Shown: positions 6,022-9,431 of the stretch, piece after piece
How positions within the stretch are numbered: the first letter of the stretch is position 1
How the letters are laid out: each line of letters starts with the position of its first letter
From: Collinsella sp. AF08-23
GTDB lineage: Bacteria > Actinomycetota > Coriobacteriia > Coriobacteriales > Coriobacteriaceae
Length of the DNA stretch: 9,431 bases
Direction of reading: 5' to 3'
Assembly: GCF_003479805.1 (NCBI RefSeq)
Contig: NZ_QUHV01000004.1
Location: forward strand, 1 to 9,431
The notes under the pieces: generated by a model
Told to the model about the DNA's origin: nothing
Database searches by the model: none
Seen by the model: the letters and a program-made list of their open reading frames with translations, nothing else
Made by a program: the position numbers and the translations under genes

Positions 6022-6292
6022 CGAAGTGCAGCAAGCAGTCCCCGTTGAAGGCGGGATATACCGACATTTCAAGGGCAAGGAATACCAAGTTATCGGTACG
6101 GCTCGACATTCTGAGGATGGAAAGTTATACGTAGTTTATCGTGCGCTTTATGGCGATTGCGCTTTGTACATCAGGCCGCTCGAAATGTTCATGAGTCCTG
6201 TAGACCACTTCAAGTACCCTTTAGTCTCACAAGAGCATAGATTTGAGTTGATCAGACAGGGGAGTCCTGACGAGTGCGGGAAAAAACTGTAG
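6008..6292 (+). CDS. DUF1653 family protein
   Basis: The protein carries the complete DUF1653 pattern: GGIYRHFKGKEYQVIGTARHSEDG, then YVVYRALYGD, then YIRPLEMFMSPV, then HRFELI. This is a small beta-rich domain of about 60-70 residues found widely as a stand-alone protein of unknown biochemical role. I chose ATG 6008 because AAGGG at 5994-5998 lies 9 bases upstream. ATG 5999 in the same frame has the SD directly against it, and GTG 6014 is also possible. Whichever is used, the start lies before the stop of the membrane-protein gene (6019-6021), so this is the third translationally coupled gene. DUF1653 proteins are usually not found in this company, so its place in the operon is worth noting. 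Confidence 0.85.
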   Translation: MVVASEVQQAVPVEGGIYRHFKGKEYQVIGTARHSEDGKLYVVYRALYGDCALYIRPLEMFMSPVDHFKYPLVSQEHRFELIRQGSPDECGKKL

Positions 6293-6389
6293 CCGTATGG
6301 TCGGGCGTAGGACTGTATTGCCTGTGAGGGCGAGCATCCGATCTCGTCCATGATGTCCTGTTCATGCTCAAATTGCGAGCGTGGCAATA

Positions 6390-6657
6390 AGAGGAGCTCT
6401 GACGAGAGAAGCCACAAAAGATAATAGGGCGTAATTAGATCATCGCTGGTGTCCATGCCGTATTGCAGACAATAGAGAACGCCATTTATATCAACGAGCA
6501 TTGACGCTTCTGCAACCAGAATCGATGCCAGCGCAGCATAAATCGGAATAAGCTTGAGAATAAATGCTTCTAGGATTTGCGAGATCAACGCTCGAAATGT
6601 GGAAGCAGTGCGGCAGCTCCAATAATGGCGGCGGCCACACTGCCTCCAATCCACGGT
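6390..6657 (-). pseudogene. Frameshifted remnant of a membrane transporter
   Basis: Directly downstream of the M81 gene, in the same direction, two frames hold membrane-type sequence. Frame one, starting 3 bases after the M81 stop, gives PWIGGSVAAAIIGAAALLPHF and hits TGA. A shifted frame continues with ALISQILEAFILKLIPIYAALASILVAE, then MLVDINGVLYCLQYGMD and LITPYYLLWLLSSELLLLP. The hydrophobic segments and the 'DINGVLYCLQYG...LITPYYLLW' stretch resemble secondary permeases; I suspect the SLC13/DASS type, with low certainty. The remaining frame to 6148 is antisense to the DUF1653 gene and should not count. No start or full length exists, so it is a decayed gene. A transporter here would fit import of the M81 enzyme's substrate. 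Confidence 0.5.
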
Positions 6658-8124
6658 CTATATCTCGTCAATTGGGAACATCGGCCTCATGATGCGCCTG
6701 AAGTCGATCAACTTGGTGTTTTGGGGCGTTGCACCGTCGGTGAGCGACATGACGGAAAAATCTCCCGCCGCCTTGAGCTCAGGATGGATATAGCCTTGCT
6801 TTACAACGATGACATCAATGTTGCGCCAGTCAATTCCGCGGGTGGCGAGATTGCATGCGTCAAGTTGGTGTTCCTCGACAAATGAGTGATTGTTGTCGGT
6901 GATCGCAATGTAAATCGGGCGATCGACGACCTTGACGGTGACAATCGGCCCGTAATCACCCTCTTCACCGTACATATGCGTCCCCTCTTGCCGACCGTTT
7001 GCAATTACTTCAACGGTGAGGGAAACAGGTTCACTCATTGCATCCGCGCCAATGCCGAGTTTGATTTCCGCAGAAGTGCCAACAGCAAGACCCATGAGCT
7101 GGTGGCAAGCTGAGTCATCATGGATAGAGGCGAAAAGGAAGCTCTTGGTTTCAAGTTGTTTGGGATCCAAGGCGAGAACTTGCCGTAAGATGAAGGTGTT
7201 GGCACCCATGGCGCCCGAAGTGACGTTATCTCCAGAATCCGTGACGAATGCAGGCGTGCCTTCGCATTTCAGCGCCATCTCGAGCGCCTGATCAGGTTCA
7301 GCGGTCGTGCCGGTATAGTGGAATTTGAAGCGGCGTTCCCAAACGTACGAGGCAAGGTTGTCGGCTATTTTTCCGGCATGGAGCCGGTCGTCCATCGATC
7401 TGGGTACGACAACAACTCCGCATCCAGCTTCGGGGCAGTCGTGTCTCAGATAGCCAACATGCCAAGATGCGGAGAGGATTCCTTCATCCCGCTCGAGTTC
7501 GTCAAGATATGCATTAATGCTCCGAACAGGCTCATCAGAAGAAACGGATTGCTCTCCGCCAAGAATGAGGGGGAGCTTTCGGTAGACAGGAACAGGGCGG
7601 CGTCCCTCATCGACGAAGGCAATCAGTTCGCGGCAGGTGCGATGAACCGACTCGGCAATATCAGTATGAGGGCTTTCTCGATAGCTGCGGATGAACGTGC
7701 AGCTCTCTACATAGTCCTTAGTCAGGTTGCCATGAGGATCACAGCAAACCGCAATAGGAAGATAGGGGCCAACAATTGCGCGGATACGTGCCAAAAGTTC
7801 GTGTTCGCCCGAGCCCACTTCCTCAACATAACTCGCCCCATGAAGGCAGAGGTAGATGCCGTCAAGAGTGGAAAGATTGGCCCGGACTGCATCAGTGATC
7901 GTTCCGGCGATATGCTCGTAAGCTCGCTTCTTCATGACCCCGCTGCATGCGGCGTCGGCGCAAATCGTAGGAATGACTTCAATGTCATCTCGATCAAATA
8001 CATTGCCGAGATGCATGTGGCAAAGAGACTCCGATGCGTAGGAGAGGGCGACGTTCTCCAAGTCACACTTCATGGGGACATGTTCATTTGATTCGAGAGT
8101 GAATTTGCCGACAAGGATTTTCAT
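6658..8124 (-). CDS. MlrC-like M81 family metallopeptidase
   Basis: The 488-residue protein is a full-length M81 (MlrC, microcystin LR-degradation protein C-like) protein. Visible features are KFTLESNEH at 7-15, YLCLHGA at 91-97, D129-P-H131-GN, and SYRESPHTD with H153. Next comes a TDSGDNVTSGAMGANT glycine-rich loop and, in the C-terminal domain, MYGEEGDYGPIVTVKV and IAITDNNHSF. Asp129, His131 and His153 have the spacing of the zinc ligands reported for MlrC (D-x-H and 22 residues later H). MlrC cleaves linear peptides; most homologues have unknown natural substrates. The start is ATG 8124 with SD GGAGGGA (8131-8137). An upstream in-frame extension to 8301 would add 59 residues, including a hydrophobic stretch, but it lacks family resemblance and lies in promoter sequence, so I reject it. 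The divergent DeoR gene probably controls it. Confidence 0.88.
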   Translation of the reverse strand: MKILVGKFTLESNEHVPMKCDLENVALSYASESLCHMHLGNVFDRDDIEVIPTICADAACSGVMKKRAYEHIAGTITDAVRANLSTLDGIYLCLHGASYVEEVGSGEHELLARIRAIVGPYLPIAVCCDPHGNLTKDYVESCTFIRSYRESPHTDIAESVHRTCRELIAFVDEGRRPVPVYRKLPLILGGEQSVSSDEPVRSINAYLDELERDEGILSASWHVGYLRHDCPEAGCGVVVVPRSMDDRLHAGKIADNLASYVWERRFKFHYTGTTAEPDQALEMALKCEGTPAFVTDSGDNVTSGAMGANTFILRQVLALDPKQLETKSFLFASIHDDSACHQLMGLAVGTSAEIKLGIGADAMSEPVSLTVEVIANGRQEGTHMYGEEGDYGPIVTVKVVDRPIYIAITDNNHSFVEEHQLDACNLATRGIDWRNIDVIVVKQGYIHPELKAAGDFSVMSLTDGATPQNTKLIDFRRIMRPMFPIDEI

Positions 8125-8160
8125 AGAAGCTCCCTCCATTTGATGGCCGTAATCACAGAG

Positions 8161-8292
8161 TATCACAAGAAATAACATAATAGTGATAAATGTAAAATAG
8201 ATATGTGCATGAGGAGGGAACGAGGGCAATGTTTTGCCTGTGCGATTGACAGTAATTCGGCTGTTTGAAACGCGCAATCTTCCATAGTGATA
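8161..8292. promoter_or_regulatory. Divergent control region with three GTGATA/TATCAC motifs, candidate DeoR operators
   Basis: Between the start codons at 8124 and 8333, TATCAC (8161-8166) and GTGATA (8183-8188) form a perfect inverted pair 16 bases apart. A third GTGATA lies at 8287-8292. In a common direction the three read (T/A)(G/A)GTGATA or TTGTGATAC. DeoR-family repressors commonly bind repeated short sites at divergent promoters. A perfect TTGACA (8246-8251) has no -10 at normal spacing. TTGAAA (8265-8270) is 17 bases from TGATAC (8288-8293), which overlaps the third motif. GCAAT-GTA-ATTGC (8298-8310) is another short palindrome. The function is inferred from repetition and position. 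Confidence 0.45.
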
Positions 8293-8332
8293 CGATTGCA
8301 ATGTAATTGCTTGTTATTCGGAATGGATCCTT

Positions 8333-9097
8333 ATGAAAATAATTGAACGGCGACATGCAATTTTGGATACGCTTCAAAAAGAGGGAAGCTGCGACCTTAA
8401 TGATCTTGCACGCCGTTTCAATGTATCGAGCATGACTGTTCGACGTGATTTGAAAGAGCTTGCCGGAAATGGCTCGATTACCGTCTCTCAGGGTCTTGCG
8501 GTCATGAACGATGGCGCCCTGCAAGAATATAGCATGCTGGTAAAACACGATATTGCAGTTGAGGAAAAGAAGAGGATTGCGCGCGCCTGTCTGGGTTATA
8601 TCCAAGACGGAGACTCCATCTTCCTCGATGCCGGAACGACTGCAAAAGAGCTCGCGGCTTTGTTGGCGCGAAATAACAGAAGCGTCAACATCATGACACA
8701 CTCGTTATTGGCAGCACAGGAGCTATCGGTTTCCCACCGGGCAAGCATGATCATGTGTCCGGGTGAGTACCGCGCCATGTCGATGGCGTTCATGGGGCCA
8801 TTGACTGACGACTTTATTAAGAAATTCCAGATCGATACGCTGTTCCTCACTATCGAAGGTGTCGATCTTGCAGAAGGCGTTTCGGTTGTGGATGTAGCCG
8901 ACGGGCATTCGAAAGAAGTGCTCATCGACCAGGCAAAGCAGGTTGTCTTGCTGGCAGATAGCACAAAGTTCGGGAAGTCTTTTTTCTACAAGGTAGCACA
9001 GCTGGACAAAATCGATGTGGTTATTACTGATTCCGGGCTCGATTCTGCCCTGCGCGAAGCGTTCATGGCGGCTGGAGTCAAGGTAATCTGCGCATAA
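8333..9097 (+). CDS. DeoR-family transcriptional regulator
   Basis: The 254-residue protein is a standard DeoR repressor. The N-terminal HTH is at about 19-43 (SCDLNDLARRFNVSSMTVRRDLKEL) after the usual R-x-x-x-I-L-x-x-L helix. The C-terminal sugar-phosphate-binding (DeoRC) domain carries FLDAGTTAKELA at 97-108, THSLLAAQEL at 122-131 and KEVLIDQAKQVVLLADSTKFGK at 194-215. It ends with DKIDVVITDSGLD. These proteins usually bind a phosphorylated sugar or related metabolite and repress a neighbouring catabolic operon. The length is typical. The SD before ATG 8333 is weak (GGAATGGAT). The gene is divergent from the M81 gene, so it likely controls that gene and itself. The inducer cannot be deduced. 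Confidence 0.93.
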   Translation: MKIIERRHAILDTLQKEGSCDLNDLARRFNVSSMTVRRDLKELAGNGSITVSQGLAVMNDGALQEYSMLVKHDIAVEEKKRIARACLGYIQDGDSIFLDAGTTAKELAALLARNNRSVNIMTHSLLAAQELSVSHRASMIMCPGEYRAMSMAFMGPLTDDFIKKFQIDTLFLTIEGVDLAEGVSVVDVADGHSKEVLIDQAKQVVLLADSTKFGKSFFYKVAQLDKIDVVITDSGLDSALREAFMAAGVKVICA

Positions 9098-9413
9098 CAA
9101 TTCTTAACGCAAAGAACCTTATAAGACAGAGGCAGTTCAAGATATGCGAGTTAGACGCAAATACCGTTTACCGAAAAAGAACACGCAGGTACAAGAGGAA
9201 TAATAGGCAAGAACTACCGCTTGCCGAGTCATTTTGACCATATCTTGACCTAACACGAAATAACAGAATAATGAGAATCAATGTTAGATACTGTTACTAA
9301 GGAATGAAAGTGACCTTGTCTAGCATGGCAGACCTTCGTGGAGATGCAAATCTCGAGCAGCGGATCATGTAGAGGGCATGCCGATCGGAAAAAACGTTGA
9401 TCCCGACGAGTTC
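9098..9413 (+). other. Terminal non-coding stretch with no clear gene
   Basis: I find no convincing gene. GGCAAG (9206-9211) and CTTGCC (9220-9225) form a 6-bp stem with an 8-base loop, followed by GAGTCATTTTGACC; this is a weak terminator-like structure for the DeoR gene at best. Short frames start at ATG 9304 (22 codons, stop TAG) and ATG 9378, the latter running off the end (MPIGKNVDPDEF). The 9378 frame could be the beginning of a cut gene but has no SD or family resemblance. Confidence 0.5.
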
Positions 9414-9429
9414 GGGGGGGGGGGGGGGG
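9414..9429. other. Run of 16 G at the right edge, likely assembly artefact
   Basis: Sixteen consecutive G stand two bases before the window end. Long terminal G-runs are typical of two-colour sequencing chemistry reading dark cycles, or of an assembly that stops at low-quality ends. The last bases should not be trusted. Confidence 0.75.
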
Positions 9430-9431
9430 TC

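Noticed and set aside
7318..8091. Long plus-strand open frame of 257 codons
   Set aside because: It is entirely antisense to the well-supported M81 gene, has no SD or family resemblance, and mirrors the coding frame of that gene.
8125..8301. N-terminal extension of the M81 protein by 59 residues with a hydrophobic segment (possible signal anchor)
   Set aside because: MKILVGKFTLESN is the usual family start with an ideal SD in front. The extension covers the AT-rich promoter region with the GTGATA motifs.
8153..8701. Minus-strand open frame of 182 codons
   Set aside because: It overlaps the DeoR gene in antisense and the intergenic region, and shows no protein-like composition or start context.

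Overview
The window looks like an accessory region of a medium-GC Gram-positive bacterium. An actinobacterium of the Coriobacteriia type is my best guess. It rests only on the strong GGAGG-type ribosome binding sites, GC-rich codon use in several genes and the gene repertoire, and nothing here fixes the taxon. The left edge is cut inside an insertion sequence and the right edge runs into 16 consecutive G, so this is probably a whole short contig of a draft assembly.

From the left: 1-312 is the 3' end of an IS256-family element. Then come two minus-strand genes: an Abi-like HEPN protein (529-1341) and, upstream of it in transcription order, an unrecognised 179-residue protein with a probable winged-helix C-terminus (1444-1983). 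The 102-base spacer between them holds two stem-loops. Diverging from this pair is an unrecognised 276-residue protein (2266-3096). It is followed by a 209-residue protein with one N-terminal membrane helix (3241-3870), a DUF4160 gene broken by an in-frame TAG (4065-4331) and its usual partner DUF2442 (4340-4633).

The middle block is the most interesting. It is a tightly overlapping three-gene plus-strand operon: a dCTP deaminase/dUTPase-fold protein that lacks the catalytic glutamate (4964-5578), a small protein with a helical N-terminus and two membrane helices (5578-6021), and a DUF1653 protein (6008-6292). A nucleotide-binding sensor-like protein coupled to a small membrane protein, next to Abi-like and TA-like genes, has the layout of a defence or stress-signalling module. 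That role is an inference.

The right block looks metabolic. An MlrC-like M81 metallopeptidase gene (6658-8124, minus) is divergent from a DeoR-family regulator gene (8333-9097, plus). The shared control region carries three copies of a GTGATA motif that could be the regulator's operator. Directly downstream of the M81 gene lies a frameshifted remnant of a membrane protein, probably the cognate permease, so the cassette seems partly decayed. The last 330 bases hold no convincing gene.

Overall this is a patchwork of small conflict-type or orphan genes with at least three decayed genes (IS, DUF4160, permease), beside a small regulated catabolic cassette.
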